DNA of 64,000 bases from Pseudomonas syringae (GTDB lineage Bacteria; Pseudomonadota; Gammaproteobacteria; Pseudomonadales; Pseudomonadaceae). Shown one piece after another: positions 1 to 8,500 of this stretch. The position numbers and the translations under genes were made by a program. The number at the start of each line of letters is the position of its first letter. Position 1 is the first letter of the stretch. The stretch is taken from the NCBI RefSeq assembly GCF_021605415.1, contig NZ_WKEQ01000019.1, positions 1 to 64,000 of the forward strand, read 5' to 3'. A model generated the notes under the pieces. The model searched no databases and was not told where the DNA came from. It saw only the letters and a list, made by a program, of their open reading frames with translations.

Positions 1-60
1 CTTGCGGGTTTGCTTGCGCTTGCCAGCGTACTCGGCGTCGGCGAAGGTCATCTGCTTCAT
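1..60 (-). CDS. IS5-family transposase, N-terminal fragment cut by the window edge
   Basis: The minus strand from 60 to 1 gives 20 uninterrupted codons beginning MKQMTFADAEYAGKRK, which I recognise as the conserved N-terminus of IS5-family transposases in Pseudomonas. The ATG is at 60-58. The catalytic DDE residues lie in the C-terminal part and are not in this window. Whether the gene is intact cannot be judged from this fragment. Its start, about 65 bases inside the putative element end, is in the place expected for this family. Confidence 0.8.
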   Translation of the reverse strand, partial: MKQMTFADAEYAGKRKQTRK

Positions 61-124
61 CGGGAAACTCGGTGGGTGGGGTCGCGGTATTTTGCCAAAT
101 CAGAAAGTCTTTTTCAGAGTTTCC
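1..124 (-). mobile_element. IS5-family insertion sequence, one end, running off the left edge
   Basis: The first 60 bases, read on the minus strand, encode the start of an IS5-type transposase. Reading outward, the non-coding leader ends at GGAAACTCTGAAAAAG (124 down to 109), which resembles the terminal inverted repeat of Pseudomonas IS5 relatives. The next four bases, TTAG (125-128, CTAA on the other strand), fit the YTAR target duplication typical of IS5 members. The other end is outside the window, so neither the inverted repeat nor the duplication can be confirmed. Confidence 0.55.
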
Positions 125-198
125 TTAGGTATACCGATCAGCCTGCTGCTCGGTTGTAAAGCGCTAATCGGTAATATTTAGACGGCTATAGAACTGTC

Positions 199-1173
199 CT
201 ATGAGATCAGAGCGTAATGCAGGCCCGCAAATGCATTTCCAACCCTTTCGTTGTAATTAAGCATGATTGCTTTAAGTCTTCCGGGCTTGAATGTTATATC
301 CACCGTACTGCCGAATGCTTGTACCGCGGCTAACGCATGCAAGCCATGTTTGTATTCCACTTCCCCTGAATGGCCCATGACATATCCCTTGGCGTTACGC
401 AGACTTTGTGAGTTTGCGCTCAATGAAGGATTAAGGGAGATCAGTTTTTCCTCTATGTATTGAGCGAAAAAATTGTATTCCCGACCATTCCAAAGCTCCG
501 AGGCGATAGAAACCATCATCGCATCCATGATTGAATTTTTATGTTCCTCCGAATTCAAAGCCGCCTTATGTTTTGCTACTCCCGTATCGTAAAGAAATTC
601 TGAAAAGTCGTTGCATTCACGAACCTTGTACTGATCGTCAACCCAAGCTGTCGCGCCAAACGCTGCGGTGATGTAGCCATACATACCGTCGTGACCTGTA
701 TGACCTAGCCCAAAATCATCTTTTGCCACTTCATGCATATGCGCCATGACGCGGTGGTAACCCAACTGTTTTTCCGCAGACAAAGAAATCGCATCTGCGG
801 ATAGCCGCATGATAATTTTCGCGGAAACCAAACTGGTAGTTCTATGGGTTTCATTCCACCCATTGAAGAATTTCAAAATTGCCGCGTCTGCTGCAGATTT
901 TTCCAGAAGCACTTTGAATGTATTTTCGCAGTGTAACTGAGCTTCTTGGGTGATCGGATGGCTAAGCACTTCAGACAGCGCGATCTGAATTTCGTCGATG
1001 TGAGTAATATGCGCTGACATTGGCTGCCTCCGGTCGTTGTTGAATATCGCTCGACCGGGAATCTTTAATTTTCGTATATAGTTTGGCAGCGCCTTGACAA
1101 AAATCTCACCAAATTCTTGCATGGTCTTGTATTCAACTCGCTCGTATCGAACTTGCGGCAATGCTGAACTCAT
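199..1173 (-). CDS. Putative haem-oxygenase-like diiron (HDO/TenA-like) protein
   Basis: 324 residues. The start at 1173 has a strong GGAGG ribosome-binding site six bases upstream. I see no signal peptide or membrane segment, so it is probably cytosolic. The segment around residues 147-161 (H147, E148, D152, then FGLGHTGH with H158 and H161) resembles the N..DE.G.G....H signature of haem-oxygenase-like iron proteins. E226 and H276/H279 could supply the other ligands. Members of that superfamily catalyse N-oxygenation, C-C cleavage or thiaminase-type reactions; the substrate here is unknown. It is transcribed divergently from a LysR regulator, 143 bases away, and both are noticeably AT-richer than the genes to the right. 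With the adjacent IS end this suggests acquisition by transfer. The family assignment rests on motif pattern only. Confidence 0.5.
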   Translation of the reverse strand: MSSALPQVRYERVEYKTMQEFGEIFVKALPNYIRKLKIPGRAIFNNDRRQPMSAHITHIDEIQIALSEVLSHPITQEAQLHCENTFKVLLEKSAADAAILKFFNGWNETHRTTSLVSAKIIMRLSADAISLSAEKQLGYHRVMAHMHEVAKDDFGLGHTGHDGMYGYITAAFGATAWVDDQYKVRECNDFSEFLYDTGVAKHKAALNSEEHKNSIMDAMMVSIASELWNGREYNFFAQYIEEKLISLNPSLSANSQSLRNAKGYVMGHSGEVEYKHGLHALAAVQAFGSTVDITFKPGRLKAIMLNYNERVGNAFAGLHYALIS

Positions 1174-1316
1174 GATTTGCCTCCTTCCTTAAAGACTGGT
1201 CAAGATTATTCGGTTGTAATGCCTTAATGATCTCCAATCTGGAAAGTTATACGAGTTGAATGCTCGCATCAACTGACTTATACTCACTCCACCATTCACT
1301 TTTAGTGAGCAATGAC

Positions 1317-2186
1317 ATGGAGTTGTCTCAGTTAAAGATGTTTAAAGTCGTAGCCGACCAGGGAAGCATTATTCGTGCTTCCGAGCTATTGCACTGCGTT
1401 CCATCTAACATTACAAATAGAATAAAGCTTTTAGAGAGCGAGCTTGGCGTCTCGTTATTTATAAGAAAAGGCAGGGGGTTGATAATCAGCCCTTCCGGGC
1501 GGTTGTTTTTAAGCTATGTTAACAACATCCTGTCCTTGTGTGAGGAATCAAAAAGAGCGCTGGATCCTGGCGCTGCGCCGTCGGGAAACTTGAAAATTGG
1601 CGCTATAGAGTCATCCGCCACAGGCCGGATGCCAAAGCTGTTGTCAAACTTTCACCAACTTTATCCTTCTGTGCAAATGCAGTTCAGCACGGGCGATTGG
1701 CTGCAATTATCAAACGATGTAGCCAGTCATGAACTTGACGGAGCAGTCATTGCTGTCAGACCCGAACATCCGGATCTGGAAAGTACCGAGATTTACAAGG
1801 AAGAGTTGGTGTTGATCGCCTCTTCGATAGCCGGGCGGATAGATAAGCCGCAGGATCTGAGTGGCGTCGATATATTCATGTGGCCTGAAGGATGTCCTTA
1901 CCGGAAGGCGTTGGTGAGTTGGCTGGGGAAGCATGGAGTATCAAGCACCATCACAAACATAGCCAGTTATGGCACCATCATTGGCTGTGTAAGTTCCGGG
2001 GCAGGCGTTTCGTTAGTTCCGAAAGGTATATTTGAGCAGTTTGGGCAGCTCGGAAGTATCAATGGGTATATGTTTGAAGACTTACAGCCTGTTCAAAATT
2101 ATTTTATATCAAACAGGAATGTGGGCGCTCACCGTGCAAGAGACAAGTTTTCCGAGCTGCTCATAGAGAGTTTCAGGCAGCTGTGA
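1317..2186 (+). CDS. LysR-family transcriptional regulator
   Basis: 289 residues from the ATG at 1317 (MELSQLKMF); an in-frame ATG at 1260 would add 19 residues that do not look like a LysR N-terminus. Residues 1-60 form the usual winged helix-turn-helix (ASELLHCVPSNITNRIKLLESELG), followed by a type-2 periplasmic-binding-like effector domain from about residue 90 (GNLKIGAIESSATGRMPKLL). It is AT-rich like its divergent neighbour, the putative diiron protein, and by LysR convention probably controls that gene and itself from the shared 1174-1316 intergenic region. The effector is unknown. Confidence 0.9.
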   Translation: MELSQLKMFKVVADQGSIIRASELLHCVPSNITNRIKLLESELGVSLFIRKGRGLIISPSGRLFLSYVNNILSLCEESKRALDPGAAPSGNLKIGAIESSATGRMPKLLSNFHQLYPSVQMQFSTGDWLQLSNDVASHELDGAVIAVRPEHPDLESTEIYKEELVLIASSIAGRIDKPQDLSGVDIFMWPEGCPYRKALVSWLGKHGVSSTITNIASYGTIIGCVSSGAGVSLVPKGIFEQFGQLGSINGYMFEDLQPVQNYFISNRNVGAHRARDKFSELLIESFRQL

Positions 2187-2244
2187 TGCTGCTTCTAAAA
2201 TGGCCCAGACCGAATGCGGTAGTAATGCGTATAGCTAATGACCT

Positions 2245-2685
2245 CTAAAGAAAGCGTTCTTCATGATCAGAATTCGGCACCAGACAACTGTCGTATCGTC
2301 CAAAAAGCCGATAGCGGTTGAGCGCAATGCGGTCATAAACCCAATCCCGAACCCAACGCGGAAACACCCGCAAAAGTCGAAGTGGAAACCAGCGCCCGGG
2401 CAGCAGTGCAATGATTTCCAGAAACCCATCCGACCGTTCCCAACACTCCCGATCCCGAATCACCGCAATCGTCTCAAACTCATCCAACGGCAATCCCGCC
2501 CAAGCCAGCAACGTCTGCCCCTCAGGCGACTGCACCGCCGCCAACCGCAGCCGTTTCTCCCGGTCATGCCGGATTAAAAACCGCACCATCCCATTGCACA
2601 ACTTACACACCCCATCAAACAACACTACGGTTTCCCCCGGCTTCAGCAACGGTGCAGGCGTGGGACGCGTTCGAGTGGCTGGCAT
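2245..2685 (-). CDS. Thiol-disulfide oxidoreductase-like protein, DCC family (DUF393)
   Basis: 146 residues. The DCC signature is clear: VVLFDGVCKLCNGMVRFLIRHD, with the CxxC pair near residue 30, followed by the typical region ending in the arginine-rich YRLFGRYDSC. The family is predicted to be thioredoxin-like; physiological substrates are poorly known. A proline- and arginine-rich stretch of about 15 residues precedes the domain (MPATRTRPTPAPLL). It sits downstream of the M20 peptidase on the same strand with about 60 bases between them and could share its transcript. Confidence 0.85.
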   Translation of the reverse strand: MPATRTRPTPAPLLKPGETVVLFDGVCKLCNGMVRFLIRHDREKRLRLAAVQSPEGQTLLAWAGLPLDEFETIAVIRDRECWERSDGFLEIIALLPGRWFPLRLLRVFPRWVRDWVYDRIALNRYRLFGRYDSCLVPNSDHEERFL

Positions 2686-2746
2686 AGGCGTGGTTCCTGT
2701 CCGGGGCTGTCATGTGTGTTCATCAAAACGCCCAACCCCCAACAGC

Positions 2747-4078
2747 TCAACCTTGGTGATTCGGCCCGCGATAGTTAAGCACAAACTGCACATGCGCCTT
2801 CACGCCGGTCGCGAGCGTTGCGTCGTCGGCGGTGAAGTAGGGGCTGTGGTTGTTCGGCGCTTTGCTCATGTCCTGATCCTCTGGCGTGGCGCCGAGGAAT
2901 ACGAACAGCCCGGGCACTTTTTGTGCGTAGTAGGAGAAGTCTTCGCTCGGCGACAGGGACGCGTCGAGGCGTTCAACCTTGCCCGGCGCTGCCAGTTCAA
3001 GGGCCGGGATCATGGCTTCGGTCAGTGTCGGGTTGTTGATGGTGACGGGGTTGTTGTTGATGAGCAGCAGGTTGGCTTCGGTTTCGTAGGCGGTGGCGAT
3101 GCCGTTGACCAGGGGTGGCATTTTTTTCAGGATCGCGGCGCGGATGTCGGCGTTGTTGGTGCGGATGGTGCCGGTCATTTCGACGGTTTCGGGGATGATG
3201 TTGCTGGCCGATCCGGCGTTGAGGGTGCCGACGCTGATGACGCCCATGCCTTTGGTGAGGTCGATGCGGCGGCTGACGAGGGTTTGCAAACCGCCGATGA
3301 TGCCTTGGCTGGCGACGATGGGGTCGACGCCGCTCCAGGGTGCGGAGCCGTGGGTTTGGTGGCCTTTTACGGTGATGCGGAATGAGTCGCTGCTGTTGAG
3401 CACGGTGCCGGATTTGTAATAGAGGTGGCCGGTCGGGTAGCCCGCCATGACGTGTACGCCGAACACGGCTTCGACTTTTGGCTTGTCGAGCGCGCCGTCG
3501 CGGATCATGGCTTGGGCGCCGATCAGGGTGTCGTTCTGGAATTCGTCGACATCGGCCGCGCCTTCTTCGGCGGGCTGGAACAGGAACACCACGGTGCCGC
3601 GAATCTGGTCACGGTGGTCGGCGAGCACTTTGGCGGCGCCGAGCAACATGGCGGTGTGGGTGTCGTGGCCGCAGGCGTGCATCACCGGCACGTTTTTGCC
3701 CAGGCGCACGCCGGTGGCCTGGCTGGCAAAGGGCAGGTCGGTCATCTCTTTCACCGGCAGCGCGTCCATGTCCGCACGCAGCGCAACGACCGGGCCGGGC
3801 AGCCCGCCCTTGAGCACGCCGACGACACCGGTTTTGCCGACCTGCGTGCGTACTTCGATGTTCGAGGCTTTGAGGCGTTCGGCGACCAGCGCGGCGGTCT
3901 TGAACTCCATGTTGCCGAGTTCCGGGTGCTGGTGGATGGTGTGGCGCAGGTCGATAACGTCCGGGTTGACCGCGGTGACGGCGGCGTCGACCCAGTTGGC
4001 GTCAGCGGCGTGGCTGGCGGTGGCGATGAGGGTGGACAGAATGGCGAGGCAGAGCGGGGCTTTGTCGAGGCGGATCAA
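2747..4078 (-). CDS. Exported M20-family metallopeptidase / amidohydrolase
   Basis: 443 residues. It begins with a Sec signal peptide (MIRLDKAPLCLAILSTLIATASHAA), so a periplasmic location is likely. M20 features follow in order: LRADMDALPV, HACGHDTHTAMLLGAA (metal ligands), QPAEEGA (catalytic Glu region) and a C-terminal NNHSPYF with the last metal-binding His. The central dimerisation domain contains the usual GSAPW..DPI segment. Relatives hydrolyse N-acyl amino acids, hippurate or auxin conjugates; the substrate cannot be read from sequence. It lies upstream of the DCC gene on the same strand and 141 bases from the next gene, with no evident operon partner. Confidence 0.9.
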   Translation of the reverse strand: MIRLDKAPLCLAILSTLIATASHAADANWVDAAVTAVNPDVIDLRHTIHQHPELGNMEFKTAALVAERLKASNIEVRTQVGKTGVVGVLKGGLPGPVVALRADMDALPVKEMTDLPFASQATGVRLGKNVPVMHACGHDTHTAMLLGAAKVLADHRDQIRGTVVFLFQPAEEGAADVDEFQNDTLIGAQAMIRDGALDKPKVEAVFGVHVMAGYPTGHLYYKSGTVLNSSDSFRITVKGHQTHGSAPWSGVDPIVASQGIIGGLQTLVSRRIDLTKGMGVISVGTLNAGSASNIIPETVEMTGTIRTNNADIRAAILKKMPPLVNGIATAYETEANLLLINNNPVTINNPTLTEAMIPALELAAPGKVERLDASLSPSEDFSYYAQKVPGLFVFLGATPEDQDMSKAPNNHSPYFTADDATLATGVKAHVQFVLNYRGPNHQG

Positions 4079-4219
4079 GGCGGGTTCTCTCTTATGGTTT
4101 TATGGGGCACCAAATGGTTGCCGCGGCTCAAGGGTAAGCCGCGGCGATGAGAGCACAAGGGCAAATGGCCGTTAATCGCACGGCTTTTGTGTGCAGCGGT
4201 TGAAAGTGTGAACGCGCTG

Positions 4220-5191
4220 TCAGTAGTCCCAGAACGCCGCGACCCAACGGAAGGTATCGCCGTTGATTGCTACTCTGCCAACGGACGGGAAGGGCAGGTG
4301 GGTGGCGACCAGCAGTTCACCGCTGGCGGCGGCCTCTTGCATCAGGCGCACCCGAACGCGGATTGATTCCTCAGGGTCATGTTCGAAACCGTTGTGCCAC
4401 TCAGGATGATCGAAGGCGACCGGGAACAGCGCGTCGCCCGCGAAGGTCAGGCGCTCGCCGCCGGAGTTCACGTACACAACGCAGTGCCCCGGCGTATGGC
4501 CGCCAGTGCGTTTAGCGGTCACGCCCGGTGCCACTTCGTACTCTTCGTCGAAGAGGCACAGCTTGCTGTGAAAGGCTTCGATGAACTGTTCGGCGGTGGA
4601 GCGCAGCACTTCTGGCACCGGCTCGGGCATGGTGGTGAGGGAAAAGTCCGGCGACTTCCAGAATTCGACTTCAGTGGCCGCGACGTGAATGCGCACGTCA
4701 GGACGCAGGCGATTCTTCACGTCATCGACGAGCAACCCGCCGATGTGATCCATGTGCATGTGGGTGATGACCACGTCGGTCACGTCTTCGAGTTCGATGC
4801 CGGCCGCCTTCAAACGCTTGGGGAATTGCCCGGCGCGCGGGAAGCCCGGAAATTGCCCGCCGAGTCCGGCGTCGACGAGGATTGTCTGTTCGCCGCTGCG
4901 CACCACCAGCACGTTCAGCGCCCAGTCGAAGGCGTCCGGCCCCAGGTACATATTTTTGAACCACGCAGCGCGGGTGGCGGGCTCGGCGTTGGTCGACATG
5001 GTTGAGGTCGGTAACGGCAGCACGCCGTCGCTGACCACCAGCACATCAATGTCGCCGATCCGCACGGCGTAGCGAGAAGGCACCAGATCTTCGAAACCGG
5101 GCGCGCCGGCAATCGGTTTGTTGTGCAGGCTCAGGTCTGAGGATTGTTGGGTGTTTGTTGTTTGGGCGAAGTGGTTCAAATGCACGGCCAT
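4220..5191 (-). CDS. Metallo-beta-lactamase-fold hydrolase
   Basis: 323 residues using the ATG at 5191, which has GGAG seven bases upstream; an ATG two codons further upstream (5197) directly abuts that site and is less likely. The Zn-binding motif THMHMDHIGGL, the GGHTPGHCVVYV strand with the next His, and FAGDALFPV with the bridging Asp are all present, so a dinuclear-metal hydrolase is expected. A roughly 30-residue N-terminal extension rich in polar residues precedes the fold; it is not a convincing signal peptide. The gene is 42 bases downstream of the FAD oxidoreductase gene on the same strand and may be co-transcribed with it. Relatives include quorum-lactone hydrolases and persulfide dioxygenases; the substrate is unknown. 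Confidence 0.88.
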   Translation of the reverse strand: MAVHLNHFAQTTNTQQSSDLSLHNKPIAGAPGFEDLVPSRYAVRIGDIDVLVVSDGVLPLPTSTMSTNAEPATRAAWFKNMYLGPDAFDWALNVLVVRSGEQTILVDAGLGGQFPGFPRAGQFPKRLKAAGIELEDVTDVVITHMHMDHIGGLLVDDVKNRLRPDVRIHVAATEVEFWKSPDFSLTTMPEPVPEVLRSTAEQFIEAFHSKLCLFDEEYEVAPGVTAKRTGGHTPGHCVVYVNSGGERLTFAGDALFPVAFDHPEWHNGFEHDPEESIRVRVRLMQEAAASGELLVATHLPFPSVGRVAINGDTFRWVAAFWDY

Positions 5192-5233
5192 GGTCATTCT
5201 CCAAAGGCTAGGGACAGGAATCTCAAACGGATG

Positions 5234-6436
5234 TCAGGCCACCGGAATCATCGGGTTGGCTGCGGCCAGTGCCGTGGCGCGGTCGGCGGCCGGCGGATAG
5301 ATCCACACGCTGTTGATTTGTGACTTGAGTTCCTTGGCCTCTTCCCCGACCAGTTTCAGCTGGCGATCCCAGCCTTCGGTGTACACTGCGCCCCAGTTGC
5401 CCAGATCCAGGCAAGTGACATATTTGGGTTGGCGATAAGGCGTCGGCGCGACTCCGAGTAGGTCTGCCGCAACGTTGTTGCCGGCGTGTCGTCCCAGGCA
5501 GATCGCGTGCTGGCAGGACATCGCGGCGAAATTACCGAGGTCATCGGTGGCGGCATAGGCGACATCGCCTGCGGCGTAGACGTGCTCCTGACCCAACACC
5601 TTGAGGTTTTGATCGACATGCAAGCGACCGAGGGCATCGCGGGCACTGGTCATTTGTTCCGTCAGAGGGCTGGCGCGGAAGCCAACGGTCCAGATCACGG
5701 TCTGGCTTTCGATATGACGGCCGTCGGCGAGGGTGACGCCGTTGGCATCAATCGCCATGACACTGGCGTCGACAACCCACTCGATGCCCAAATGCTCGCA
5801 GGCCTCGATGATCGATGGACGGATGCCGTCACCCATGGACGCGCCGATGGCCGGGGAACGGTCAACGATGATCACGCGGATTTCCTGATGCCCACCGAGC
5901 GCGGCGCGCAAGCGGGCGGGCATTTCGGTGCCGGTTTCTATGCCGGTGAAACCGCCGCCCACGACCACTACAGTGTTACGAGCGGCGCTGGCCGGGCGAT
6001 TTTTGAGTTCGTCGAGGTGTTTTTCCAGACGCGTGGCGGCCTCGATCTGATCGACATCAAAAGCAAATTCTTCAAGGCCCGGCACTTTCGGACGACTCAA
6101 TTGACTGCCTGCCGCCAGAATCAACCGGTCGTAGCTCAATGTGCTCCAGCGCCCGGTCTCGTCTCGATAACCTACGGTTCGCGCCAGCTCATCGATACGC
6201 TCGGCGCTGCCCTGGACGAAACGCACACCGACGGTATCGAACAGCGCATCCAGCGGCGCAAACATGGTGTGAACGTCGCTCTCGTAGAAGCGTGGGCGGA
6301 TGCGCAGTTGTGCTTGCGGTGCGAGCAGGGTGATTTCGACGTCGTTGCGATTGTGTTGATCCAGAAGGCGAGCGGCACTCAACGCACTCCACACGCCACC
6401 GAACCCAGCACCAATAACCAGAATTTGCTGTTTCAT
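5234..6436 (-). CDS. NAD(P)/FAD-dependent oxidoreductase (NDH-2-like)
   Basis: 400 residues. The FAD dinucleotide-binding motif is at the N-terminus (ILVIGAGFGGVWSALSAA). The NAD(P)-binding glycine-rich motif is central (VVVVGGGFTGIETGTEM), and the FAD-contacting AAGDVAYAATD lies in the C-terminal half. This is the two-dinucleotide-fold plan of type II NADH dehydrogenases and ferredoxin/sulfide-quinone reductase relatives. There is no obvious C-terminal membrane anchor, so use of quinone as acceptor is only a possibility. It probably forms an operon with the MBL-fold hydrolase 42 bases downstream. Confidence 0.88.
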   Translation of the reverse strand: MKQQILVIGAGFGGVWSALSAARLLDQHNRNDVEITLLAPQAQLRIRPRFYESDVHTMFAPLDALFDTVGVRFVQGSAERIDELARTVGYRDETGRWSTLSYDRLILAAGSQLSRPKVPGLEEFAFDVDQIEAATRLEKHLDELKNRPASAARNTVVVVGGGFTGIETGTEMPARLRAALGGHQEIRVIIVDRSPAIGASMGDGIRPSIIEACEHLGIEWVVDASVMAIDANGVTLADGRHIESQTVIWTVGFRASPLTEQMTSARDALGRLHVDQNLKVLGQEHVYAAGDVAYAATDDLGNFAAMSCQHAICLGRHAGNNVAADLLGVAPTPYRQPKYVTCLDLGNWGAVYTEGWDRQLKLVGEEAKELKSQINSVWIYPPAADRATALAAANPMIPVA

Positions 6437-6625
6437 CAGTTGTTCCTCAAAAGATTTTCAAATGTTCTTGAAGTTGTCTTTGGGTTAGTTTCAGCAGGTC
6501 GCCCGCTGTCAACTGATGGTATGGCCAGGGTCTTTGATGCGCACTTCTACGTCGGTTCATAAAAACCATACGTCAGTGCCAGGAATGTAAACCAAAGTTT
6601 ATAAGTCGGGGCAGTGAGGTTTGAA

Positions 6626-7024
6626 TCAAATGTCAGTGGTGGAATGCAGGGCGGTTTTGACGAAGTTCAACAGTCTATCCGGGTCACAGGGTTTGGGCAG
6701 ATAGGCCATCAGGGCAGGCGAATCGGTGAGCATCGGCGGAAAGGCTTCGGGATATGCCGTAATGAACAGGGTCGGGAGATGAATGCCCATCCGGACTAAT
6801 TGCTTGTGCAGTTCCAGGCCATTCATCCCGGGCATCTGGATATCGGAAATCAGGCAATCAGTTTGTCGCGCACCGTTGGTTTCGAGAAACTCCGAAGCAC
6901 TGCAATAAGTCTGGACTTTATAACCGCTGGATCGCAGCAGGCTTTTGATGGCGGAGCGTACGGAGTCATCGTCATCGACGATTGAGGTAACGACGGTGTG
7001 GCGTGTTTGTATAGGTTGATTCAT
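6626..7024 (-). CDS. Stand-alone response-regulator receiver protein (FixJ-like)
   Basis: 132 residues, essentially one CheY-like receiver domain: acidic pocket SIVDDDDSVR, phospho-acceptor Asp in CLISDIQMPGMNGLELH, Thr/Ser in FITAYPE and the switch Lys in YLPKPCD. No output domain follows and the gene ends with a normal stop, so it would act by protein-protein contact or as a phosphate sink. FixJ-like receivers pair with PAS histidine kinases such as the one encoded at 8501-13987, but no kinase is directly adjacent. The partner is unknown. Confidence 0.88.
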   Translation of the reverse strand: MNQPIQTRHTVVTSIVDDDDSVRSAIKSLLRSSGYKVQTYCSASEFLETNGARQTDCLISDIQMPGMNGLELHKQLVRMGIHLPTLFITAYPEAFPPMLTDSPALMAYLPKPCDPDRLLNFVKTALHSTTDI

Positions 7025-7355
7025 TGGGGCTACCCATGAAGAATTCTGCCTTCACTACAACATACCCGTTGTGAATTGGGGAAGAATCATACTTATGTAT
7101 GGTTTTCTAAGACCAACGCTTGGCGGCACTGATTAAACCCCATTAAATCAAGCCGTTCGAACTTTACTGCGCATGAAATATCCTTCGATCCAGCATACAA
7201 AAGTACGAGAAAACGCAACCAACGGATGCGCCTCTTGAACCTAGGTACAAGTGACGTGTTGGCGTGAGTTTGCAAAGCTTGTACTCCCTGCTGCCCGCCT
7301 GAAAAAAACGGGTAGCGCCTTGGTCTTGCGGTCTGGTAACTGGACGGTGAACGTG
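7025..7355. other. Intergenic region without a supported gene
   Basis: 331 bases between the divergent receiver gene and the LysR gene. It is AT-rich in the first half, as expected for a divergent promoter. I could not assign a confident -35/-10 pair or operator, and no credible short gene is visible. Confidence 0.5.
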
Positions 7356-8288
7356 ATGAACAGAAATGATTTGCGGCGAGCCGACATCAGTCTTCTGATT
7401 GTCTTCGAAACAGTAATGCGCGAACGCAACGTGACCCGCGCCGGTGAACGACTTTTCCTGTGCCAGGCGACAATCAGCAGTGCTTTGGGAAGACTGCGTT
7501 CGATGTTCAATGATCCACTGTTCATCCGCACGGGCAGGGTGATGGAGCCGACGGCGCGTGCGGCCGAAATCCACGCACGGCTGACTCCGGCGCTGGATGG
7601 CATTGCAACCGCGCTCAGTTGCACTCAGGCATTCGACCCGATGACCTGCGACGAAACTTTTCATGTAGGGCTTTCCGATGACGTCGAATATGCGCTGCTT
7701 CCGGCCCTCATGAGGCACCTGCGTGATGAGGCGCCCAACATCACGCTGGTTGTGCGAAGGGTTGATCATCGGCAATTGCCACACTTGTTGACCTCTGGCG
7801 ACATTTCGGTAGGCATAAGCTTTGCCAATGAACTGCCGGCCAGCGCTCATTGCAAGCGACTGCGGTCGATGCAGCCGATGCTATTGCGCGCCGATGCGGA
7901 TTCCCATGTGCTGGATCTGGACGCCTTTTGTCGGCGGCCTCATGTGGTGGTGTCGTCGATGGGTAATGTCATCGACGACGTCGATCATGCCTTGGGTCTG
8001 GTGGAGCGTCAGCGCAAGGTCGTCCTCGGCGTTGCGCAATTCAGTGCCTTACCCGGATTGCTGGCCGGCAGCGACATGATTGCGATCGTGCCGGATTACG
8101 TCGCCACGGCGATGGCGCGAATGGAAGGCATGCGTGCCGAGTTCGCACCGTTGTCGCTACCGACGTCGGACGTGTCGATGGCGTGGCGTGGAGCGACCCA
8201 CAACGATCCGCGGGAAAGCTGGTTGCGCGGACGCTTTGCTCGATACCTCGGGGTCGCGCCCATCGCGGGTTTTGCTGCCAGTGCTTGA
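7356..8288 (+). CDS. LysR-family transcriptional regulator
   Basis: 310 residues from the ATG at 7356 (MNRNDLRRADISLL). An in-frame upstream ATG at 7251 adds 35 residues with no LysR character. The DNA-binding domain includes VMRERNVTRAGERLFLCQATISSALGRLR, with a Cys in the recognition turn region, and the effector domain follows (FHVGLSDDVEYALLPALMRHL), the form seen in NodD/LinR-type LysR proteins. It is divergent from the receiver gene and 212 bases before the large kinase gene. Its target is unclear. Confidence 0.9.
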   Translation: MNRNDLRRADISLLIVFETVMRERNVTRAGERLFLCQATISSALGRLRSMFNDPLFIRTGRVMEPTARAAEIHARLTPALDGIATALSCTQAFDPMTCDETFHVGLSDDVEYALLPALMRHLRDEAPNITLVVRRVDHRQLPHLLTSGDISVGISFANELPASAHCKRLRSMQPMLLRADADSHVLDLDAFCRRPHVVVSSMGNVIDDVDHALGLVERQRKVVLGVAQFSALPGLLAGSDMIAIVPDYVATAMARMEGMRAEFAPLSLPTSDVSMAWRGATHNDPRESWLRGRFARYLGVAPIAGFAASA

Positions 8289-8500
8289 CCCTCAAACCAG
8301 TGTCGGGCGGGTAGAGTCCGGTTGCGCGGGATCCACGAATTTGCAGCGATGGCGGCGCAAACCGCGAATCATCGGGCACTTGGTCACGACGAACAGCAGA
8401 ATACGTTTCAGCAAAGATCAATGGCGACCCACCAGCGCCGAGTCACCACAACCCCCTGATCCGAAGCTAGGCTACAAGCTGACAATACGTTCCCGCACCA

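Noticed and set aside
129..138. GGTATACC palindrome near the IS end as a fourth copy of the GntR operator
   Set aside because: It lacks the TGG..CCA flanks and the ATAATA extension shared by the three real sites, and no related gene is nearby.
8289..8500. Possible small gene between the LysR and kinase genes
   Set aside because: Frames here are short, overlap the ends of both genes in wrong registers and have no ribosome-binding site or recognisable features.
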